Source: an uncultured Roseiflexaceae bacterium
Lineage (GTDB): Bacteria; Chloroflexota; Chloroflexia; Chloroflexales; Roseiflexaceae
Assembly: GCA_903868295.1 (NCBI GenBank)
Contig: CAIPUQ010000341.1
Span: 1-17,853, forward strand
Direction of reading: 5' to 3'
DNA length: 17,853 nucleotides
In this document: in pieces, positions 8,050-14,421 of the stretch
Layout of the letters: each line of letters opens with the position of its first letter
Position numbering within the stretch: position 1 is the stretch's first letter
The notes under the pieces: model-generated
What the model saw: the letters and a program-made list of their open reading frames with translations, nothing else
Told to the model about the DNA's origin: nothing
Database searches by the model: none
Program-made: the position numbers and the translations under genes

Positions 8050-8829
8050 TTACTGGACCACAGCGGGATTGTGCTGTGGGTTGCGGTGTATGTGCGTGTA
8101 TGCGGCGATCATCAGGAGGATGGTTTCGCCGACATTCCACCAGAAGTGGACATCGAGACGGGTTGCGGTTGTCAACCCAGGGATGGTACAGACAAAGGTA
8201 CCCGCTGTCGCGGGGCTGCGAGCAAGCCAGCCGTCTGTGCCGAAGATACCCGGCAGTCCTTGGGCGGTGATGGTCGGTTCACCATAGGCGCGCAGGATCT
8301 CGAGAACCTCGAGATGCCGGACAAACAGGTACGTATGCTCGGCGGTGTGCGCCGTACTCCAGAACAGCATCACGTAGGCCCACGGATTGCGCAGGCCGAG
8401 CCAATAGAGCCGGAGCATGACGAGGAGGACTCCCCAGTTCCAGAGAAAGTGCACCCATTCGGAGTTCGCCGCCGAAATCAACCCATTGGATCCGCGGGTT
8501 GTATAGCCAATGATATGGTACTGCACCCATTGGACCAGGTGTTCGACCCCGTGGCCCCCTTGGAAGGTAAGCAGTGCAACCATGAGTGCAATCAACGGAC
8601 CGTAGTGTGTACGGTCTGCATGCCAGCGCACGAGAATGGCAGCGCTGAACAGAATCGTGCCCGGCAGGGCTGCACGCCACATGGGTTGGCCCATCGTCAG
8701 GCCGATAAGCCCAATCAGGAGCCCCGCCAGGAGCATCCCTGCTGCGACCCACCGTTGCTGTGGGACCAGATACCCGAGCACGGTGTTCGGTGCGTTCATT
8801 GGTGCGCGGTGCAAAGGGCTGTGGGTCAT
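8050..8829 (-). CDS. His-rich multi-pass membrane protein of unknown function
   Basis: A 259-residue protein that I cannot assign to a named family. It has about five or six hydrophobic segments (roughly 27-47, 52-68, 78-92, 127-145, 150-170 and 228-245). Histidines cluster near the membrane edges: GGHGVEHLVQWVQYH (His93, 97, 105), EWVHFLWNW (His127), STAHTAEHTYLFVRH (His161, 165, 172), VHFWWN (His228) and AAYTHIH (His246, 248). The pattern suggests metal or haem ligands, but no known oxidase, desaturase or cytochrome signature is complete. Its ATG overlaps the stop of the upstream FG-GAP gene as ATGA and has GGAG six bases upstream, so the pair is translationally coupled. The partner is an exported Ca-binding-type protein, so the two may form one envelope complex. 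Function not assigned. Confidence 0.8.
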   Translation of the reverse strand: MTHSPLHRAPMNAPNTVLGYLVPQQRWVAAGMLLAGLLIGLIGLTMGQPMWRAALPGTILFSAAILVRWHADRTHYGPLIALMVALLTFQGGHGVEHLVQWVQYHIIGYTTRGSNGLISAANSEWVHFLWNWGVLLVMLRLYWLGLRNPWAYVMLFWSTAHTAEHTYLFVRHLEVLEILRAYGEPTITAQGLPGIFGTDGWLARSPATAGTFVCTIPGLTTATRLDVHFWWNVGETILLMIAAYTHIHRNPQHNPAVVQ

Positions 8830-10478
8830 GGTGCGCTCCGTTCGATGACAAGGTGGCCTGCGGGAGGGAGGGTGTCGATGGTCGACAACGCCCCGTCGGG
8901 CCAGCGTATGGTGAGGAGCGTTGGGGCATCAGCACCGAGCCCAAAATGCACCGCCGGCAGGTCGCCAGAGAGATAGCCGCGGGTGGTGGTGATGGTGCCC
9001 CACCGGGTGATGTCGCCAGTGGTCAACCGCAGTTGTGCACCGATTGCCTGCGGATTTGACCCTGCCTGTCGGAGCGATACCGTCAATGCAGCGCCTGCAC
9101 ACAGGGCATTTTGGTAAATGACGCTTGGTGCCTGCAGATTGTTGACCACGATATCGAGTTGCCCATCAGCGTTGAGATCCGTCATTGCCATCCCGCGGCC
9201 AGATGCGATTGCATCGAGGTTCCACTGTGGAGCAGGGGCGTAGCGCCTGCCATCGTAGCGTAACGCTTGGTTGCGTTCGATCAGGGCATGATCGGGGAGG
9301 AACGGGAATAACTCTTGGGCAATCATCCCGTTGACCGCGTACAGATCCAAATGACCATCATTATCCAGGTCACCGAACCGAGTCGACCAGCTCCAACCAG
9401 TAGATGTTGCGGCGACGGTGCGGCTGAGATTGTGCCACCGATTGTCAGCGCCACGCTGGAGGATGGCGTTTTCCATCAGTTGCGGGTCGTCGGCTGGGTG
9501 ATATTGGGTCATGCGACTGGTCACCGGGAGCCATTGTGCCAGTGTTTGTACGCTGGTGTCGTAGGGGTTCATATCTGCGGCCAATAGCTCGGGTGCACCA
9601 TCGCGGTCGAGATCAGCGAGATCGTAGCTCATGGTGCTGTGAGGGGTCGAGACGAATGGTTGCACAGGTACCCAATTGGTGCCGTGGTGGAGCCAGACCA
9701 TGTCGCGGGTATCGAAGTCATTGCCGACCACAATATCGTCGCGACCGTCGCCATCGATGTCGAGTGCGCTGATCGAGAGGGCATTGGCGTGATCGGACAG
9801 ACGGGTCTGGGTGAACCCTCCATCGGGTGTTTGGGTATGCAGGGTGACCCCATTTGCCTGTGCATCAAAGACACTTTGACTCCCACCGCGGGGTGCTTCG
9901 GCGTCGTACGAGCCGGTCACCAAATCAAGCAACTGGTCGTCGTTGAAATCATGCCACAGCATGCTGTAGGTGCGGGCGCTGCCGAAGGTGGCTTGGAGAC
10001 GGCGAAATGACGGGTTATTGGGGGTGTTGTTGTTGAGGAGCACGCTGATCCCTGCGCCTTGGTGTGTCGCGCTGATGTCGGCAGAGCCGTCGCCATTGAC
10101 ATCGACAATCTGGACAGCCCGGGCATTCGGCAGGTCGAGCGGTTGTTCGAGAAAGCGAAAGTTCCCCGTATTGATGGCGAGCGTCGCAGCACCAGAGATA
10201 TTGGCCAAGACGATGTCGGGTTGACCATCGTTGTTGACATCTCCCGTTGCGACACCAGATCCATTGCTGGCAAACAGACGGACCGGTGTTTGCACGGTTG
10301 TCGTGTGTGTCATGGGATGGGTAATAAACGTACCTGAGCATGGGGCGGCTGGGGTGTATGGGATGACGCTACTGGTGACCGGCACGGAAGTGCCCGACCA
10401 GACCTGAACGGGTGCAGCAACGCTACAAGCGTTGGTAATGAGGGCAACAAGTGGAATGAAGAGTTGCGTGCGGTTCAT
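8826..10478 (-). CDS. Exported FG-GAP/VCBS repeat protein with ASPIC/UnbV domain
   Basis: A 550-residue protein of the CRTAC1-like group. The N-terminus is a signal sequence with a plausible but imperfect lipobox ending at Cys18 (ALITNAC), so it may be a lipoprotein. Seven FG-GAP/VCBS blades carry calcium-type Asp/Asn loops, for example GDVNNDGQPDIV (79-90), DVNGDGSADI (126-135), DFNDDQLLDL (177-186), DIDGDGRDDIV (240-250), DLDRDGAPEL (289-298), DLDNDGHLDL (370-379) and DLNADGQLDIV (434-444). They predict a beta-propeller. Residues about 464-546 form the ASPIC/UnbV domain, with GYLSGDLPAVHFGLGADAP and IRWPDGALSTID. The family is usually extracellular and possibly carbohydrate- or protein-binding, with no defined reaction. 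The ATG has only a weak ribosome site. It overlaps the membrane protein gene by four bases and follows the sugar-binding lipoprotein gene beyond a hairpin. Confidence 0.85.
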   Translation of the reverse strand: MNRTQLFIPLVALITNACSVAAPVQVWSGTSVPVTSSVIPYTPAAPCSGTFITHPMTHTTTVQTPVRLFASNGSGVATGDVNNDGQPDIVLANISGAATLAINTGNFRFLEQPLDLPNARAVQIVDVNGDGSADISATHQGAGISVLLNNNTPNNPSFRRLQATFGSARTYSMLWHDFNDDQLLDLVTGSYDAEAPRGGSQSVFDAQANGVTLHTQTPDGGFTQTRLSDHANALSISALDIDGDGRDDIVVGNDFDTRDMVWLHHGTNWVPVQPFVSTPHSTMSYDLADLDRDGAPELLAADMNPYDTSVQTLAQWLPVTSRMTQYHPADDPQLMENAILQRGADNRWHNLSRTVAATSTGWSWSTRFGDLDNDGHLDLYAVNGMIAQELFPFLPDHALIERNQALRYDGRRYAPAPQWNLDAIASGRGMAMTDLNADGQLDIVVNNLQAPSVIYQNALCAGAALTVSLRQAGSNPQAIGAQLRLTTGDITRWGTITTTRGYLSGDLPAVHFGLGADAPTLLTIRWPDGALSTIDTLPPAGHLVIERSAP

Positions 10479-10504
10479 GGTGATGGTCTTTTTTGGTTTG
10501 GGTA

Positions 10505-10539
10505 CAAAACTGGCGGCCGGGTTGTACCCCGACCGCCAG
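10505..10539 (-). terminator. Intergenic terminator/attenuator after the sugar-binding protein gene
   Basis: On the minus strand, the sequence after the binding-protein stop forms a 12-bp GC-rich stem (10528-10539 with 10510-10521, one G.U pair, six-base loop) followed by GTTTTGT. The short U tract (four Ts) suggests partial termination. That would give more transport mRNA than downstream FG-GAP/melA mRNA. Confidence 0.7.
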
Positions 10540-10552
10540 TGAAGAGAAACGC

Positions 10553-11980
10553 TTACTGGAACAGGGCGTTGACTTCGTCGTTGGCTGCCTTGAGGGCATC
10601 AGCTGCTGGCTTTTCGCCCAACATGATGCTGTCCATGGTGGCGTCCATGATTGGTCCAATTTCCGACGCGAAGTCGGTTACTGGGAACAAGAACGTCCCA
10701 TTGGCCTCGGTGGCCTGTGCGGTGAAGGCGGACACGTCGACCTTACGATCGCCGTATGCCTTGAGGGCTGCATCGACGCCGCTCTGGATGGCCGGGAAGA
10801 CCACGCCATAGCTGCCGACGATGTTTGCACATGCTGGGGATGCAGCGAACTTCATCCACTGCCAGGATTCTTCCTGGTGCTTGGAACCGACCCAGATGGA
10901 GTCAGCAAGACCATTGAACATGGACTTGCGGCCTTCTGGACCCTTTGGCAAACGTGCAAAGCCGGTGACGAACTTGGCGTCGTTCACGTATGAACCGATC
11001 ATCCATGAGCCGTCGGTGGTCATTGCAGCCTTACCCGAGGTGAACAAAGCGGTTGCGCCGAGGCTACGGACGTCAGCCAAGGTTGGGGCAACGCCTTCGA
11101 CGAGATTCAAGTTGGCGTACCACTGAATGGTCTCGGCCAATTTTGGATCGTCGTAGAAGTACTTGGTGGCATACAAACCGTCGTTGAACTTGAAGCCGTT
11201 CGAAACGGCCCAATGGCTCCACTGGGTCTGACCGTATGCGCCGCCGCTACCGCCGCCAACGAAGCCGTACTGGACGACTTTGCTCTTGTCGAAGTCTGCG
11301 TCGAGGGCGTTTTTGCCGGCTTCGTCGATGGTCAACTTCTTGATGATTTGACCGAACGAACCGCCGTCCTTGGCGTTCCAATCTGCATTGTTGAGTTCTT
11401 CAACAGTCACGCCGGCTTTGTCCAGCATGTCCTTGTTGAACACGACTGCGACAGTGTCCCAGTCTTTTGGCAGACCATAACGCTTGCCGTCACGGCCCCA
11501 AAGGTCGCCCAGGCCTGGCAGGTACTGTGCCAGGTCGACGCCATCACGCTCCACGAAGGGCTGGATGTCGACGAGCTGCTCTTTGGAAGCGAATTCTGGG
11601 TACTTGGCCAAGTGGTTGGTGAAGACGTCAGGTGCCGTGCCGCCGACCATGCCGGTCTGAACGGAGGTCCAGTAGTCGCCCCAACCTGCTTGCTCAACCT
11701 TCACAATGATGTTTGGGTTGGTCTTGGTGAACTCAGCTGCACAGGCTTCGTATGCTGGCTGCTGGTTGCCGTCCCACAGGCCGTAGCGGATGGTGACCGC
11801 ATCGGTTGCTGCTGGTGCTTCGGCTGCTGGCTCTTCGGCTGGTGCTGCGGTTGCTTCGGCTGCAGGCTCTGCTGCGGCCGTTGGCTCTGCTGCTGGTGCT
11901 GCTGCGCCGCCACATGCTGCCAAGAGCATGCTGCTGACCAACACCAGAGCGATTGCCAGTGCGTTGAAACGAAAACGCAT
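10553..11980 (-). CDS. ABC transporter sugar-binding lipoprotein (family 1, MalE-like)
   Basis: A 475-residue extracytoplasmic solute-binding protein that captures an oligosaccharide and delivers it to the two permeases encoded upstream. The signal peptide MRFRFNALAIALVLVSSMLL ends in a clear lipobox, LLAAC, with lipidated Cys23. An Ala/Pro/Glu-rich tether (about 24-62) links it to the membrane. The mature domain begins near DAVTIRYGLWDGNQQPAYE and has the family pattern of a KTNPNIIVKVEQ strand, TAPDVFTNH and GRDGKRYGLPKDWDTVAVVFN. The frame is open to 12094, but ATG 11980 starts the signal peptide and follows a very strong GAGGAGGAG ribosome site. It lies 67 bases after the second permease gene. 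Substrate is probably an alpha-galactoside, inferred from melA in the same cluster; other oligosaccharides remain possible. Confidence 0.92.
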   Translation of the reverse strand: MRFRFNALAIALVLVSSMLLAACGGAAAPAAEPTAAAEPAAEATAAPAEEPAAEAPAATDAVTIRYGLWDGNQQPAYEACAAEFTKTNPNIIVKVEQAGWGDYWTSVQTGMVGGTAPDVFTNHLAKYPEFASKEQLVDIQPFVERDGVDLAQYLPGLGDLWGRDGKRYGLPKDWDTVAVVFNKDMLDKAGVTVEELNNADWNAKDGGSFGQIIKKLTIDEAGKNALDADFDKSKVVQYGFVGGGSGGAYGQTQWSHWAVSNGFKFNDGLYATKYFYDDPKLAETIQWYANLNLVEGVAPTLADVRSLGATALFTSGKAAMTTDGSWMIGSYVNDAKFVTGFARLPKGPEGRKSMFNGLADSIWVGSKHQEESWQWMKFAASPACANIVGSYGVVFPAIQSGVDAALKAYGDRKVDVSAFTAQATEANGTFLFPVTDFASEIGPIMDATMDSIMLGEKPAADALKAANDEVNALFQ

Positions 11981-11986
11981 TGAACA

Positions 11987-11995
11987 CTCCTCCTC
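11987..11995 (-). promoter_or_regulatory. Strong Shine-Dalgarno that sets the binding-protein start
   Basis: GAGGAGGAG, seven to eight bases before ATG 11980, is the best ribosome site in the cluster. It rules out the longer frame from 12094 and fits the high amount of binding protein needed relative to the permeases. Confidence 0.85.
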
Positions 11996-12018
11996 AAAAA
12001 AGGGAAATCTATGCATCC

Positions 12019-12034
12019 CGATGCTCATGCATCG
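12019..12034 (-). other. Intercistronic hairpin between permease 2 and binding-protein genes
   Basis: CGATGC-TCAT-GCATCG forms a perfect 6-bp stem with a four-base loop in the 67-base gap. On the minus strand a run of six Ts follows about 16 bases later, too far for a standard terminator. It may protect or process the mRNA so that the binding protein is made in excess; this is inference. Confidence 0.4.
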
Positions 12035-12047
12035 CTGGTGCCATGTG

Positions 12048-12950
12048 TTAGCGGAACCCCGTGAATTGAATGGCATTGACTGCCCGTCGCCCAAAGACCA
12101 AAAAGATGAGAATGGTCGGGATGAGACTCAATGTCGTCCCTGCCATCAACCCACCCCAGTCCGGCGACCCTTGCGGTGTCTGCGACTGGAACACGGCCAA
12201 CCCGACCGTCAACGTCCGCATGTTTTCGGCTTTGCCAATCAGGAACGGCCACAAATAGTCGTTCCAGTTGCCCAAAAACTGCAGAATCGCCAACGTACTC
12301 AGTGCCGGCACGCTCAACGGCAGAATGACCTGCATAAAGATGAGCGGTATACTCGCACCGTCCAATTTGGCTGCCTCTTCGAGCTCGTGATTGATGCTCA
12401 GGAAGAACTGGCGCAAAAAGAAGACGGCGAACGGTGTCATGAGAAACGACGGCGCAATGATGCCTTGATAGGTGTTCATCCACTGCAACTCGCGTGCCAT
12501 GAGGATGTAATTGGGGACCAACGTCACCACACCGGGGATCATCATTGCCGTCAGGTAGAGAAAGAAAATCTGCTCACGGAAGCGGAATTTGAGGCGGGCA
12601 AATGAATACGCCGCCATGGCACTGAAAAATGTCTGTCCCAAAATCGTCGTTGTCGAAACAATCAACGAGTTCTTGAGGTTCATCCAGAAATCCATGCCGC
12701 TTGCCGTGCCGCCCTGTGCGACGGCCTCTTCGGAACTGAACATCCCCAGCACACGCTTGAAGTTGTTCAGCGTCGGTCCAACCGGCATCAGATTGAAGGT
12801 GTCGACATAGATTTCTTGCTTGCTCGAAAAGCCGGTCCGCACCACCCACCAGACGGGGAAGAGGGTAACGACAATCACCAACGTCAAGAAAATCCATGCA
12901 AATATTTGTTGGGTAGAGATACCCGGTTTGGTCTGTGTGCGCGTCGTCAT
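12048..12950 (-). CDS. ABC sugar transporter permease, MalG-type
   Basis: A 300-residue carbohydrate-uptake ABC permease (CUT1 group), one half of the membrane channel. Six transmembrane helices are expected, beginning with IFAWIFLTLVIVVTLFPVWW (16-35). The cytoplasmic EAA loop that contacts the ATPase is clear at about 191-211: EEAAKLDGASIPLIFMQVIL followed by PLSVPAL. Also typical are NSLIVSTTTIL near residue 94 and the C-terminal NAIQFTGFR. ATG 12950 has GGAGGAG upstream. The gene starts 22 bases after the MalF-type permease gene and is followed by the lipoprotein gene, so the three form one transporter. No ATP-binding subunit gene is present in the window. Confidence 0.94.
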   Translation of the reverse strand: MTTRTQTKPGISTQQIFAWIFLTLVIVVTLFPVWWVVRTGFSSKQEIYVDTFNLMPVGPTLNNFKRVLGMFSSEEAVAQGGTASGMDFWMNLKNSLIVSTTTILGQTFFSAMAAYSFARLKFRFREQIFFLYLTAMMIPGVVTLVPNYILMARELQWMNTYQGIIAPSFLMTPFAVFFLRQFFLSINHELEEAAKLDGASIPLIFMQVILPLSVPALSTLAILQFLGNWNDYLWPFLIGKAENMRTLTVGLAVFQSQTPQGSPDWGGLMAGTTLSLIPTILIFLVFGRRAVNAIQFTGFR

Positions 12951-12972
12951 GGTACGTCTCCTCCTTCGTGGG

Positions 12973-13869
12973 CTAGTCGAGGTCCGAAGTGTCTGCTTTG
13001 AAATAGCGCATCTGGATGACCGTGATGGTAATCAGAATCAAAAACAGCGCGACCGAAATCGTTGCCGCATAGCCCATCTTGAAGCGCACAAAGGCATACT
13101 CGTAGATGTACCAATAGACCACGCGCGTCGCATCGACCGGTCCACCTTTGGTCGTGATGACAATCGTGTCGAAAATCTGGAACGAACCGATGAGTGATGT
13201 CACCAATACAAAAATCAACACCGGGCGGAGCAACGGCAACGTAATGCCCATGAACATCTGGCGTTCGTCGGCGCCATCGATTGCAGCAGCCTCGTAGACA
13301 TCTTTGGGGATGTTTTGTAGGCCCGCAAACAACAAAATTGCCGTATAGCCGGCATGTCGCCAGATGTTGATGCCCGCAATGGTGGGCATCGCTTGGGTGA
13401 CAGATCCGAGGAACGGTTGACGCTCAAAACCCAACGACATGATGATCTGGTTGATGAATCCTAGCGTCGGGTCGAGCATCCACAGCCACAGCAGTGCGAC
13501 GATGATGTTGGGCAACAACCACGGCAATATCAAAATTCCGCGGATGAACGTCGATTTGGTGAACCGGTCGAGCATGACTGCCATGCCGAGGGCAATAACC
13601 GTCTGCAGCGGGATATTGAGGACGACATAATATGCAGTGACACGCAGAGCGTGCCGGAACTCTTTGTCGGAAAGCAACTTGATGTAGTTTGCCAGCCCCG
13701 TGAATTTGGCCGGACGGAGCAGATCCCAATTGGTGAAACTCATCAGCAGACCACGCACCGATGGCATGGCGAAAAAGACGATGAATCCGATGAGGCTAGG
13801 CACAATGAACAACAGCGCCCACATGAGTTCGTTCCGCTGTGCTGTTCGTGTTCCGGTACGGATAGTCAT
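12973..13869 (-). CDS. ABC sugar transporter permease, MalF-type
   Basis: A 298-residue CUT1 permease, the partner of the MalG-type protein encoded just downstream. Six helices are predicted, beginning at LMWALLFIVPSLIGFIVFF (15-33). The EAA loop is at about 192-216 (VYEAAAIDGADERQMF and ITLPLLRPV). NWDLLRPAKFTGLANYIKLL (48-67) after helix 1 is typical of the subfamily. The frame is open to a TTG at 13890, but I choose ATG 13869 because GGGAG lies a suitable distance upstream. The gene begins 17 bases after the stop of the stand-alone receiver gene, indicating one transcript. Confidence 0.94.
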   Translation of the reverse strand: MTIRTGTRTAQRNELMWALLFIVPSLIGFIVFFAMPSVRGLLMSFTNWDLLRPAKFTGLANYIKLLSDKEFRHALRVTAYYVVLNIPLQTVIALGMAVMLDRFTKSTFIRGILILPWLLPNIIVALLWLWMLDPTLGFINQIIMSLGFERQPFLGSVTQAMPTIAGINIWRHAGYTAILLFAGLQNIPKDVYEAAAIDGADERQMFMGITLPLLRPVLIFVLVTSLIGSFQIFDTIVITTKGGPVDATRVVYWYIYEYAFVRFKMGYAATISVALFLILITITVIQMRYFKADTSDLD

Positions 13870-13886
13870 TTGACGCTCCCTTGCTG

Positions 13887-14276
13887 TCAATGAAGAACCT
13901 GTGAACCGTGGTGATCAGATACAATCCTGGATATTTCTGCGCGTAGCCGCTCTGGGGCGATGGGTTTGACGAAGTGTCGATAGACACCACTCTGGTGCGA
14001 ATCCTGTATTGCATCGAGCACACTACAGACCACAATGGGAATGTGCCGTGGACTGCAGTGGCCGCGTACGGTGAGCATCAATAGGTCACCCTGACCGTCT
14101 GGGCGATGCGGTTCAATGATGACTGTGCGTATATCGTGTGCTGCAAACATTTGCCCGATTTGATCGACATTCTGTGCCTCAAGGAGCAGGTACGGTTCAC
14201 GTAAGGTACGAGCATAAAGCTGGCGCACACTTGCATCGTGTTCGATGATCAACAGCGCACTTGAGCCTGACGACAT
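13887..14276 (-). CDS. Stand-alone degenerate response-regulator receiver domain
   Basis: A 129-residue single receiver (REC) fold with no output domain. Numbered from the first ATG at 14282, the landmarks are LLIIEHDASVRQLYARTLRE (acidic pocket Glu14/Asp16), VIIEPHRPDGQGD where the phospho-acceptor Asp is replaced by Glu57, IPIVVCS with Ser87 in the Thr/Ser position, and FVKP with the conserved Lys106. The Glu substitution suggests it cannot be phosphorylated normally and may mimic the active state. I prefer the second ATG (14276) because AAAGG lies seven bases upstream of it but only one base from the ATG at 14282. It heads the sugar ABC operon and is divergent from the hybrid kinase gene, whose receiver resembles it (IDDDPRMHELYREM). 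It may be an accessory partner in that signalling path; the role is inferred. Confidence 0.8.
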   Translation of the reverse strand: MSSGSSALLIIEHDASVRQLYARTLREPYLLLEAQNVDQIGQMFAAHDIRTVIIEPHRPDGQGDLLMLTVRGHCSPRHIPIVVCSVLDAIQDSHQSGVYRHFVKPIAPERLRAEISRIVSDHHGSQVLH

Positions 14277-14421
14277 GTTCATACCTTTGTCATGATTGTT
14301 TGTTACGATACGTCATAGGTATTCTCGTGACTTGGAAGATTCGTCACAGAAGTAGGAATAATCTACAAACCTTTGTTGTGTGGCAGATTGTGCAGGCTCG
14401 GCAGAGAAGAAGACGCAGTAG
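14277..14421. promoter_or_regulatory. Divergent control region between transport operon and hybrid regulator
   Basis: About 145 bases separate the receiver gene (minus) from the regulator gene (plus). The region is AT-rich at 14281-14370. On the plus strand TTGGAA (14332-14337) and AATAAT (14357-14362) are 19 bases apart, a weak promoter candidate. I found no convincing leftward promoter boxes. This is the natural target of the divergent AraC-type regulator. Confidence 0.55.
14327..14347. promoter_or_regulatory. Inverted-repeat operator candidate GTGAC-N11-GTCAC
   Basis: Two five-base half sites, GTGAC (14327-14331) and GTCAC (14343-14347), face each other with centres 16 bases apart, in the middle of the divergent region. 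The layout suits a dimeric regulator. AraC proteins more often use direct repeats, so a different regulator could bind here. Confidence 0.4.

Noticed and set aside
11213..11983. A 256-codon plus-strand frame opposite the sugar-binding protein gene
   Set aside because: Its Cys/Trp-rich tail is the antisense reading of the Ala/Pro linker and signal peptide; there is no ribosome site or family match.
11981..12094. N-terminal extension of the sugar-binding protein to 12094
   Set aside because: It would bury the signal peptide and lipobox behind 38 residues, while a very strong Shine-Dalgarno supports ATG 11980.
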